Assembly (NCBI GenBank): GCA_024734495.1
Contig: JALMQS010000225.1
Location: 3,804,369-3,868,368 of the forward strand
Source: Forficula auricularia
Lineage: Eukaryota; Arthropoda; Insecta; Dermaptera; Forficulidae
Direction of reading: 5' to 3'
DNA length: 64,000 bases
Notes under the pieces: generated by a model
Told to the model about the DNA's origin: nothing
Databases searched by the model: none
Seen by the model: the letters and a program-made list of their open reading frames with translations, nothing else
Made by a program: the position numbers and the translations under genes
Shown: positions 54,452 through 63,300 of the stretch, piece after piece
Layout of the letters: each line of letters starts with the position of its first letter
Position numbering within the stretch: the first letter of the stretch is position 1

Positions 54452-54489
54452 ATTCTGTTTGAAAGAGCGTACCTATGTACCTATATATA
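54452..54489 (-). promoter_or_regulatory. TATA box and start region of the lectin gene
   Basis: Minus strand TATATATA at 54482-54489, about 73 bp before the ATG. About 30 bp downstream lies ACAGAATAG (near 54455), a plausible initiator. In the paralogous upstream region at 43.76 kb the TATA is replaced by GGTATTGG. Confidence 0.45.
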
Positions 54490-55106
54490 CCACTCAGGGG
54501 TGAGAGGAGCTAAAATAGAAAAAAAGAAAGATATTAATTGATTAGAATTAGAATATTGTCCTGTGCTAGTTTTAATACTGGTTGGAATCTTTAATCTTTT
54601 GTTTGTTTTATGCAACAAATTTAGATATCTATCATAAAAAAAGTGCAAGAGTACGATCTTTGCAAATATTGCTGGTTATATAATTGAAAGGGTCATTGAA
54701 TTAAGAAGATGTTGTAATAATACTATTAATCCCAAATAAGGAAGAGATGTTCATTGATTAGATTGATCTGAAATTGAGCTAAGTACTTGATACTTTAAAT
54801 CAGGGGTCCTCAAACGTAAGCTTGGAGACACTATTGTGTCCGGCGAGCGTTTTACGTGTGCCCATCGCTGAACCACGATGGTAAGTAAAATAATTTAATT
54901 TTTCAAATAAAATGATATGTAAATTTTTTTTAATATTTAGTTAATTGATTAAAGGAAATATATACTTAAGGTCGAGGGGTGAAACCGCGACTTAAATCGT
55001 GTACACCTTACTTCCTCTTTCCAAGTAGAAGACAATATCTATATAAATAAAGAATATGCTTTTTTACTTATGGAAAGTGGTGTAGGTTTTAGGTGAAACA
55101 TGATGT

Positions 55107-55395
55107 TAGTTAATAGAGTAAAGGGTGTGTAGTTTCACAGTGAATGAAATAAAACTCAAAGAGGTTTATACAAACTCAATATATTTCGGATTATTAGTCC
55201 ATCATCAGGAGTATACTTAGTATTAACTTGTAAACTCCTGATGATGGACTAATAATCGAAATATATTGAGTTACAGTTAATACTAAGTATACTCCTGATG
55301 ATGGACTAATAATCCGAAATATATTGAGTTTGTATAAACCTCTTTGAGTTTTATTTCATTCACTGTGAAACTACACACCCTTTACTCTATTAACT
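55107..55395. repeat. Foldback carrying three hammerhead-like cores
   Basis: Arms of about 117 bp (55107-55223 and 55276-55395) are near-exact inverted copies. Each holds CTCCTGATGATGGACTAATA followed by ATCCGAAATATATTGAG; a third copy, with one C lost, sits between them. Cores CTGATGA are at 55202-55208 (minus), 55238-55244 and 55295-55301 (plus). Helix II (GGA/TCC) is short. Confidence 0.6.
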
Positions 55396-55539
55396 AAAAA
55401 TATACTGTTACACTTAAGTGATACGTTGAAGGATCTCCGAAAGTTCTTCACCGATTTCTTTGAAATTTTTACAAAACATTCCATTCAAATACACAAGTGT
55501 TTATATATATATATATATAATGTGTGTTACTGGACGGGC

Positions 55540-55800
55540 CGCCAGTGTTAGCGGTGGGGGTATTCGACGCTAACTAGGATATGGTAAGGGCTGGTCGTCG
55601 GAGGAGAAGGGGAATGCCCCGTGACCCCAGCTGTTGGTTCCAGCCGCGAGGGAAAGTAAGGTATTGGAAAAATGTGTGATCAAAAACACGTGAGCAGACC
55701 ATGATTTGGTGGTAGCTGAATTAACTCGATTCGAGTTGGCGCATATATAACATTCAAAGAATATCATGGCTCACGCCACTAAACGCGCTGACTCGACTCT
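55540..55800. other. GC-richer segment of unknown type
   Basis: ACTGGACGGGCCGCCAGTGT opens a block unlike its AT-rich surroundings, ending near GCGCTGACTCGACTCTCATT. Possibly a piece of an LTR or LTR boundary; nothing decisive was seen. Confidence 0.25.
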
Positions 55801-55807
55801 CATTAAT

Positions 55808-56130
55808 TCATTGGTTTATTATTTCATTATAAATAGATTGACTCATGTAGTATACAATATTAATTTTCCTCATTAATATATCAAAAAATAATTGATACGC
55901 CAACGAGGATTATTTTGACCGCGCTGATTTGAAAAAAGATATTTTTATCTCCCGAAACTATTGAATCAAATGTAGAAAACCTTCAGTTAGTATACAATGT
56001 GTTTGACAATTTGACTGTTGTTTACTTAAAGTATTATTACTACAATTAAAGTATTGTTTAATTGAATAAACTACTATGTATGAGGTCGCAGTGCCATCTA
56101 GCGGTGAGCGCCAGGACTGGACCGGACAGT
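55808..56130 (+). repeat. Repeat shared (inverted) with 31080-31271
   Basis: GATTGACTCATGTAGTATAC then, after a 130-bp insertion, TGTGTTTGACAATTTGACTG, and CGGTGAGCGCCAGGACTGGA. The 31-kb copy lacks the insertion. Confidence 0.6.
55858..55987 (+). mobile_element. Short relative of the 1092-1528 foldback, with 10-bp duplication
   Basis: Shares TTTTGACCGCGCT with GAAAAA(A)GATATTTT, and GAATCAAATGTAGAAAAC near the right end. It is flanked by TAGTATACAA at 55848-55857 and 55988-55997. It lacks most of the palindrome. Confidence 0.6.
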
Positions 56131-56500
56131 GTATTTATTATAAACTTTATAGATATCATTCCTGAGGCATGTAAAAAATATTTTTTTCGAGGAAACAACG
56201 TCAAGCGCCTCTCTGGGGTAAAAGCAAACAAACAAGATGGCCAATAATAGCCTTTTGGAAATCTTTCAAATGTCAATATTATTTGTGGTTAAGGGAACAA
56301 TTTTGACAAGTAATATATAATTTATTTACTGTTTTAATACGTATTCTATAATTATTTGCATTTTGAATTTATTTTCAAAACTATTATTATTTTTTAAATA
56401 TATTACGGACATATGTTGGGAATATAGTTTCGATACGTCCAGTGGTTTTTAGGCGTGAAGCATAAGATTTAGTCACAGCGTGGTCGGGTCAGCTATTATC
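56131..56500. other. No gene recognised
   Basis: AT-rich; short frames on both strands (56058-56276) overlap repeat sequence and have no motifs. Confidence 0.45.
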
Positions 56501-56588
56501 TATATATATATATAAATTTTAACCATAAAACGACACGCTCCCCGCCAGGGGCTAGGTGATGCCGGTCCGAATGCTCGGGCGTCAGCTA
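56500..56588 (+). mobile_element. Helitron 3' end with CTAG terminus
   Basis: ACCATAAAACGACACGCTCC leads to CCGGTCCGAATGCTCGGGCG and TCAGCTAG|T. The hairpin plus CTAG before T fits the canonical Helitron end, unlike the GTAC-ending family. Bases 56593-56900 after it hold TTTGCATATAAATGCATATT-type sequence of unknown origin. Confidence 0.5.
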
Positions 56589-56917
56589 GTATTATGATAA
56601 TTAGGGTTCGGATTTTGCATTAAATGCATGTTTTTTTTTGTTTTTTTTATTGCTATCCTTCTAATCTTTTGTATCTGGGCGTTTTATCAGGACCCACACA
56701 CAGAGAAATATTATTTTGCATATAAATGCATATTTTGGAGTTTATGTGTATATTTTGCATATTTAGCGGTTTAAGCAACATTTTGAATATTTGTGTGATT
56801 TTTGTCCTTCGTATGTTGGCAAATCAGAAAAATAATAGAAGACAATTTTAGAGACAGAGAGGATACACTGAAAAAACGATATATTTATAGTTAAGAAATT
56901 ATGTATTTGATTTCTTT

Positions 56918-57690
56918 AGGAGACGGACTGGTATAAATATACAATTGGATGTTGATGAAGGCAGTCAAAGGTGGTTGTAAAAAAATAAGACTATATCAGA
57001 TTTATTATTTTACATTTATTCGATAACCGACGTTTCGGAGATTTACTCTCTCCTTCTTCAAGGTCTATATAATTGAAGGGAAGACGAACATCAATTAGTA
57101 TTGGGATTTTCATATGTCATTCATAATATATAAAAAATAAAACAATATATACAAAATAAAATAAGAATTATAGATCTACTTACAACGAAAAGTCAATGAA
57201 AGTATATCAATTCATAATTACTTCCTGTCTCCTTTGACAATGCCAAAAAAACATTATAAAAAGAAAAAGCAATTGATGATTAATGTGTCCATGAGATATA
57301 TACCGTATAAATGAATGTATAACATGTCCCCTCCTAATCACTGGATGGGCAGCATATCGTTGAGCATATATAGATGTTTTTTTTTTTATATTACAATTAT
57401 TTACAAATTTACAAATATGGTCGTCATCAGTCCCAAAATTTTACAAAAATATATACAAAGTCCCTTTATTTAAATTTTTTCTTTTTTTTCCTTTAAAAAA
57501 AAAAATATAGTTCGAAACGTCATTAATTTATTTACATATTATTTATTTTATTATTTTTTTTTTGATTTAAATTAGTCACATGTGTTTTAAATCAATAATT
57601 ATGCCATCCCAGCAAATACTCACCTTGGACTGCCTTCATCAACATCCAATTTTATATTTATACCAGTCCGTCTCCTAAAGAAAAACGCTA
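56918..57690. repeat. Foldback element of the Penelope-related family, long loop
   Basis: Inverted ends GGAGACGGACTGGTATAAAT and TGGATGTTGATGAAGGCAGT at 56920-56990 recur as complement at 57625-57680. The left side includes GACGTTTCGGAGATTTACTC and TCTCCTTCTTCA. The loop contains T-rich and TATA-rich sequence without frames. Confidence 0.6.
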
Positions 57691-57779
57691 TCAATTTATA
57701 TACTAAGTTTATAATGAAATTACCTATGTACCTATATATATTTGAATGATTGTTTGAATGGTGATTAATAAATTGGTTG

Positions 57780-58610
57780 AGACTACTAATAGTCCAGGCA
57801 AATTACGATTTGAACAGAAAATAATTCCCGGTAAAGATTTTATTGCTGGAATACCTTTATTTGTACTCCAATATTACTACCCTAAGTTTTCTCCCAAATC
57901 TGTGTTGTGGAAATTTTTCTACGCACCTCAAAATGAGAAAATTTCCGAGTTTTTTCAGTTTTTCTTGAATAACTCTAAAACGGCTTATCAAATCAAAGAG
58001 ATATCTATTAGATAAATTAAAGATCTTTAAATTACGCGTCAAATACTAACAATTTAATCTATTTAGGTTAAGTAGAACCGGTACCAGCGCTTGTCAAAAA
58101 ACAGCCCCGGGATCACTTTTGAATATCCCGAAAACTCGTACTTTTTTCAATTTTTCCCCATTTTGACCATGAAGGTGCAGGTTTTCGACAAAGCCCAATC
58201 TATACATTTTTAAACTAGATTAAATTTGCTACAATTTAAACAAAGTTTCATCTTAATTGGGTAATGGTAACCCGTGCCGCAATGAGGTTGAAGTTTGCAG
58301 TTTTTTGCAGAAAATCGCAGTTTTTCCTTCATAAAATGAAAACCACTCATCCTAGAAACTTGATTTCTGTCTCATTCTCTAGTAAATTTTGTTGACTTGA
58401 ACGTTAATTTGAATCACTTTTTTGATAAAACTCTTATATTTATAGATATTCAGATTTGATAAGCCGTTTTAGAGTTATCAGGAAAAACTGAGAAAACTCC
58501 GAAATTTTCTCATTTTGAGGCGCATAGAAATATTTCAACAACACAGATTTAGGGGAAAACTTAGGGTAGTATTATTGAAGTAACAATAAAGGTATTTCAG
58601 CAATAATTAC
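57780..58610. repeat. PAL-2 palindrome
   Basis: Outer arms mirror each other: AAAATAATTCCCGGTAAAGA at 57809 against the complement near 58600, and CTCAAAATGAGAAAATTTCC against GAAATTTTCTCATTTTGAGG. The interior contains PAL-1 blocks (CCATTTTGACCATGAAG, GGTAACCCGTGCCGCAATGA). So PAL-2 is PAL-1-like sequence with different outer ends. Confidence 0.6.
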
Positions 58611-58809
58611 CGGGAATCATTTTATGCCATTTTTTCACCTAATTTGCATGTACTATTATATAGGAAATGATTAGGATGATGAATGATTTTTATTATGATT
58701 GGCTCGTAGGGTTAGTTGGAAGGAGATTTGCCGGGCTTGGATGGGAGATGATCTTCAGAGATTAAGATCTCTATTGGCGGCCTTAGAGCCAGTTAAAAAT
58801 GCTATTTTA

Positions 58810-59180
58810 AATAAGAATTCGCACAAGGCAGTTGAAAATATGCTTTTAACAAAATAACGGCACAATGCCCGCATTTATTGCTTCTTCGTTACAGAACGTG
58901 TATACAAATTACTTCTTCGACACAAGCCGTTTCGTTCCAAATCGTTCCAAGGTGATCGCAATCACCCCGAAGAGCTGCTCATTCAATGAGTTTCAACAAG
59001 TGAAAACTCACACATAACAACTGAATGATAACAACTGAATTCGCCTGGAGGAGCTGGCTTCTTTTATAATCTAATTTGCTCTAATTAGCACTTAAGCTGA
59101 TTGGTTAATTGTTCGCGCGTTTTATGTGACGTATGAATAATTTTTCCAGCGCTCGATTCTTTTATAAAAAGGGGGCGTGT
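58810..59180 (-). promoter_or_regulatory. LTR-like promoter region (solo LTR candidate)
   Basis: On the minus strand: TATAAAAGAAGCCAGCTCCT at about 59072, then TCAGTTGTTATCATTCAGTT near 59035, and a poly(A) signal GCAATAAATGCGGGCATTGT near 58870. TATA, start and AATAAA within 200 bp is the layout of an LTR R region. No second copy or ends were found. The next 300 bases (59200-59530) hold nothing recognised. Confidence 0.4.
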
Positions 59181-59539
59181 CCTTGCTGCTCACCTGTCAT
59201 TTTATCGAAGGATTCCGACGGGCAAACGTCTTTTTTAAGGCGAAAATGAATCCCTATTTTCAAAAGCACTTTATAGATAAAGAGCGGAGAATGAAATCCC
59301 ACAGTTATATTAATGTAAAATCGATATTTTTTTAAAATTAAAAAAATCAGAGTTACAGCTTCTTCTAAAATGAATGCCACTATTTTATTCTATAATCTAC
59401 TCATGAAAATTGTATAATATATTGTAAATAAAAACTTTTGAATTGAAAAAAAATCATGATATCCAAAAAGCCATCGAAGGTAACAGTAAATACATATTTT
59501 GAACAAAACAAATACTTGATAGCCCAGAAGCCCAATATA

Positions 59540-59930
59540 TCGGGGGGGGGGGGGGGGGTTCAGCTTACATTAATTGAAGGAAATTTTTTTTTCTAGGATC
59601 GCTTGGAATGATGTGGGTATGCCAAATCTAAGTTTGCGACCTCAAAAGTGTGGGGGACAACTTTTGGAGCCCGAAAATCCTAGAAATTTTCGGACTTTTT
59701 CCAGTTTTTCGCTTATAACTCGAAAACAGTTCATATTTGGTAAATAACCGTCCTATAGTAAATTACAGAGGACAAAATTTCGCGTCGAGTAAAAAAAATA
59801 GAAAATTAATCCAGTCGTTCGATTTTTTATGGAGATTCAAAAAACAACCCCCGGAATCATTTTTGAATATCCCTAAAACTCACACTTTTTTCGATTTTTT
59901 TCCTATTTTGACCATGAAGTGTGGGGGGTG
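59540..59930 (+). repeat. PAL-1 half copy
   Basis: GGGGGTTCAGCTTACATTAA, GTGTGGGGGACAACTTTTGG and TTTTGACCATGAAG in PAL-1 left-arm order, ending where Helitron sequence begins. Confidence 0.65.
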
Positions 59931-59934
59931 GGGG

Positions 59935-60016
59935 CTGGTCGAGGGGGCGTGTACTATTTATATTTGTATTTATTTTTAATTTGGTTACCGTGCATCGCTC
60001 GGTGGCTCCAGATACT
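59935..60016 (+). mobile_element. Helitron 3' tip
   Basis: A short G-rich run, then GGTTACCGTGCATCGCTCGG and TGGCTCCAGATAC at 60016. Confidence 0.5.
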
Positions 60017-60136
60017 TTCATTTAAATTGAGTAGTTAAACAATTATTTTTATATGCTTGCGGAATTTAAAAAGAATAAAAGTCAAATTGATAGATACATA
60101 CATACACACATACATACATACATACAGGTGAAGCTA

Positions 60137-61176
60137 GAGTGGGTGAGCATACTATCACATCTCAGCCCTATATTAGATATCTTGGGGTGATGATAGATGC
60201 TAAACTAAATTTTAAGCAGCATATAGAATATGTTACTGAGAAGGCTGCAAATGTGTCATCGGCGTTGTCTAGACTTATGCCTAATATCGGCGGCCCGCGA
60301 CAAGAAAGAAGAAAGCTCCTAGCTTCAGTGGTAACTTCGGTACTAACATACGCGATTGCCATCTGGGGAGAAGCCCTGGAGATCCAGGAGTGTCGTAGAA
60401 AAGTGGTATCCATCTATAGACTCAGCGCCTTGAGGGTATCCAGCGCGTTTCGCACGGTCTCAAATGATGCTATTTGTGTCCTGTCTGCGATGATCCCTAT
60501 CCACATGATCGCAGAGGAAAGGAGAACGGTCTACCAACAGAGGAGTCTGCCACCAAATCTCAGGGAGGAAGCAAGAAAGAGAGCAAGAGCGGAAAGTCTA
60601 CTACACTGGCAGGTGGAATGGGACACATCTACGAAGGGGAGATGGACTCACCTTCTTATTCCCCAGTTGGAAAGATGGGTGAACCGCAAACACGGGGAAC
60701 TAAATTATTATCTAACGCAGATGCTCTCCGGACATGGATGCTATCGTGCGTACCTACATCGTTTTAGACATGAGGACTCCCCAGATTCCCCGGCAGGATG
60801 TGGGATTGAGGAAGATGCCGAACATGTTCTTTTTTGTTGTACTCGCTTTAATAATGAGCGACAAGCGTTGGAAGAGAAAGTGGGACCAATAACCACAGAA
60901 AATCTGGTGGAGTCTATGTTGGCATCCGAGGAAAGTTGGAAGGCCATAAATGACTTCCTGAAGGAACTACGCCGTGAAAAACAGGAGAGGAGGCACAATA
61001 CATTAGCCTGATCGTCGTCTGATTAAAACGCAGAAAGAGCTACGGCTAAGGCCTCCCGTGGGGGAATTAAAAGGCCGCAGAGGAAAGGGTTTAGTCGGTG
61101 CAAGTCCGACACACGTCAAATACTGGAAAATTATTTGTTATGGTACGAAGGCATTCCTAAACCTCTATAAAAAAAA
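60137..61176 (+). mobile_element. R1-clade LINE, 5'-truncated, with 17-bp target duplication
   Basis: The insert is flanked by ACATACAGGTGAAGCTA at 60120-60136 and 61177-61193. It contains the RT C-terminus and a 165-bp 3' UTR ending in an A run (61169-61176). An R1-type element away from rDNA. Confidence 0.8.
60139..61011 (+). CDS. R1-clade ORF2 C-terminal part (reverse transcriptase end)
   Basis: 290 codons, open from the truncated 5' end (starts at a GTG only because the element is cut). YLGVMIDAKLNFKQHIEYV (residues about 14-32) is the post-RT motif of R1/LOA-type LINEs. It is followed by VVTSVLTYAIAIWGEAL. Near residues 222-240, GCGIEEDAEHVLFCC is the terminal zinc-knuckle region with one Cys replaced (SPAGC). 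The active-site part of RT is missing, so it is inactive, but the frame is intact. Confidence 0.8.
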   Translation: MGEHTITSQPYIRYLGVMIDAKLNFKQHIEYVTEKAANVSSALSRLMPNIGGPRQERRKLLASVVTSVLTYAIAIWGEALEIQECRRKVVSIYRLSALRVSSAFRTVSNDAICVLSAMIPIHMIAEERRTVYQQRSLPPNLREEARKRARAESLLHWQVEWDTSTKGRWTHLLIPQLERWVNRKHGELNYYLTQMLSGHGCYRAYLHRFRHEDSPDSPAGCGIEEDAEHVLFCCTRFNNERQALEEKVGPITTENLVESMLASEESWKAINDFLKELRREKQERRHNTLA

Positions 61177-61481
61177 ACATACAGGTGAAGCTAATATAAA
61201 GCGTGTAAAAATAAATAAACGAGTGTTTGTTAATCAGACGTGTTTATTTAACAAACTACAATTAGGGAAATACAAAAACAAAAATTCAACACGTGGGTTT
61301 GTTGTCACAATTAAAATAATAAAAATACATTAATGTAAATCTGGACATGGAGTGTAGACTCGTTGTCCGACATTTAAGACAATTAAAAAACAAACAATAA
61401 TAATTTTTAAACAATTGCAAACTATCCGTTGTAGTTTATTTTATTCACTACAGCTGTTTTTGTGTAATTTTATGTAGCTAA

Positions 61482-61871
61482 TTATTCTCTTGTATATCTA
61501 ACAATTTTTCGCCCATTTATGGGTTGTATTTCTCGAGTGTGTGGACCTGTGTATGAATAGCCATCCAGTAATTTTTCACGAATTTTTTCGAAATCTTTTC
61601 TCTGTAAAATAAAATAGATAAATAAATAAATAAACACACTTTAAATTTATTGATTTTTTTTTATGTAATATTCCATTTACGTTTTTTGAAGTGATCGTTT
61701 TAGGAATGGCACTAATTAACCATCTAACATTATCCATGTAATGTGGTTGACTTGGATATGTTCCGACATAATAAAAAAATCAATGAAAGTGAAATTTAAT
61801 AAACTCATTTTAAATTTTTGTCCGTCTTCCATAAATTTAAAGCCACCATCCATATCCCCTTTGGCACTATC
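61482..61871 (-). CDS. Terminal exons of an unknown gene
   Basis: Last exon 61601-61482 follows acceptor ATTTTACAG and reads 39 codons (RKDFEKIREKLLDGYSYTGP, then HTREIQPINGRKIVRYTRE, stop). The exon before it, about 61750-61681, reads QPHYMDNVRWLISAIPKT and ITSKN before donor GTAAAT, in matching phase. A third candidate starts at 61871 after TTTTTCATAG (DSAKGDMDGGFKFMEDGQKF) but its 3' splice is unclear. No family recognised. The upstream part may have been cut off by the Penelope/mariner insertions at 62-64 kb. Confidence 0.45.
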
Positions 61872-62150
61872 CTATGAAAAAGAAATTACTTTTATATATA
61901 ATAATTCAAAGACACTTGGGGGACGTAGTGTTTGTTGGTTGATGGTGCGACGTTTCGATTTCTATTTGTGAAGTCGTTTTCAAACAAGTGCTTGGAAAGT
62001 TTAAAATGTAAATTCAATGAATATAAAATTTAGGGAACGCGGTGTTGGTTTATAGTGAAACATTGTTAAAATTAAATTAGGTTGGAGTTGGTGATGTTTC
62101 ACAAGGAGAAAAATTAAAATACAAAGATTTTTTTTAGTTTACTCTATATA

Positions 62151-63064
62151 CAGGGTGCTTCAAAAAAATGTATACACACTTTGAACTTCCATAGAAAATT
62201 TATTTACCGTTCTACAAAGTTAAATTTCAGGAAAATAGAAAGCTGAAAGTCCAATGTAAATGAAACATAAATAACAAATGTTAATACTGTTCAAATTGGT
62301 GACCTGCAGCATCAATACAATTCTGAGTACGAGTCACCACTGATTCTGTACATCGTATCAAAACGTCCAATGAGATTTCTCTACACACTGCTTGAATCTC
62401 ATTCCAAAGAATGTCTAGGTTACGTGGTTTACGTTTGTACACCTCATCTTTTACTGTGCCCCACAAGAAGAAATCCAGTGGTGTAAGGTCTGGAGAGCGT
62501 GCTGGAAACTCGATTGGCCCCCTGCGTCCTATCCACTGGCCCGACAAATTTTGATCCAGGTAAGCTCGTACGTCCCTGTGATAGTGCGGCGGGGCACCAT
62601 CTTGTTGAAAATAAAAATCATCATTACCGTATAATGCACGAATGGCAGGAAATATGGAATCAGCAAGCATTGTTAGGTAATTAATACCAGTTACAGTGCG
62701 ATCGAGTTTCCAGCACGCTCTCCAGACCTTACACCACTGGATTTCTTCTTGTGGGGCACAGTAAAAGATGAGGTGTACAAACGTAAACCACGTAACCTAG
62801 ACATTCTTTGGAATGAGATTCAAGCAGTGTGTAGAGAAATCTCATTGGACGTTTTGATACGATGTACAGAATCAGTGGTGACTCGTACTCAGAATTGTAT
62901 TGATGCTGCAGGTCACCAATTTGAACAGTATTAACATTTGTTATTTATGTTTCATTTACATTGGACTTTCAGCTTTCTATTTTCCTGAAATTTAACTTTG
63001 TAGAACGGTAAATAAATTTTCTATGGAAGTTCAAAGTGTGTATACATTTTTTTGAAGCACCCTG
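62151..63064. mobile_element. Palindromic mariner: two 3' ends head to head
   Basis: Both termini are the same end: CAGGGTGCTTCAAAAAAATG at 62151 and its complement ending at 63064, flanked by TA on each side. Arms 62151-62516 and 62701-63064 appear identical. The 184-bp spacer holds the rest of the transposase fragment. It is inserted inside a hammerhead-like motif of Penelope-like sequence. Confidence 0.75.
62281..62700 (-). pseudogene. Mariner-family transposase, C-terminal part
   Basis: Reads from about RTVTGINYLTML through YFQQDGAPPH (second catalytic Asp) to ARSPDLTPLDFFLWG and the C-terminus. From the QQD Asp there are 36 residues to the SPD Asp and 41 to the PLD Asp, so the third residue places it in a DDxD Tc1/mariner group, possibly DD41D. 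The DNA-binding domain and first Asp are missing. An identical C-terminal piece is repeated on the plus strand at 62749-62934. Confidence 0.75.
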
Positions 63065-63066
63065 TA

Positions 63067-63091
63067 TTTCGAGCTCTTAACTCATCGTCAG
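63067..63091 (-). ncRNA. Hammerhead-like motif split by the mariner
   Basis: Minus strand CTGACGA (63091-63085), a GAG...CTC stem, then GAAA (63070-63067). It continues beyond the mariner as TATAGAGT at about 62150. It parallels the CTGATGA...GAAATATATTGAGT motifs at 55.2 kb. Confidence 0.35.
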
Positions 63092-63300
63092 GAGAACATT
63101 GACTAAAGATAACATGATATTTTGAACAGAATTTATTTTTATTTTAATATGATGGACAGTTATTTATGACATAGTGTAAATATGAAAGAATTATCAGGAT
63201 GGAATGGCTTTAGAAAGCCGAATGACCAGATGTAGGGACAAAGGGCTGGGACAAAGAAAAGATATTTATACTTGGAAGTTGCCGAAAATTATGTATGTGT

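Larger units (their letters stand above)
60017..61340 (+). mobile_element. Helitron-associated (CATA)n sequence, interrupted by an R1 LINE
   Basis: 60025-60136 and 61177-61215 together match 24480-24590 (AAACAATTATTTTTATA, GTCAAATTGATAGAT, (CATA)n, ACAGGTGAAGCTAATATAAA). The LINE splits it. Bases 61216-61340 continue with AT-rich sequence. Confidence 0.5.

Noticed and set aside
54803..54830. CAGGGGTCCTCAAACG as a hAT element end
   Set aside because: It looks like a hAT terminus, but no opposite end or duplication was found near it, so no element is claimed.
62749..62934. Plus-strand transposase frame as a second gene
   Set aside because: It is the inverted duplicate of the C-terminus at 62281-62466; one broken transposase, not two genes.
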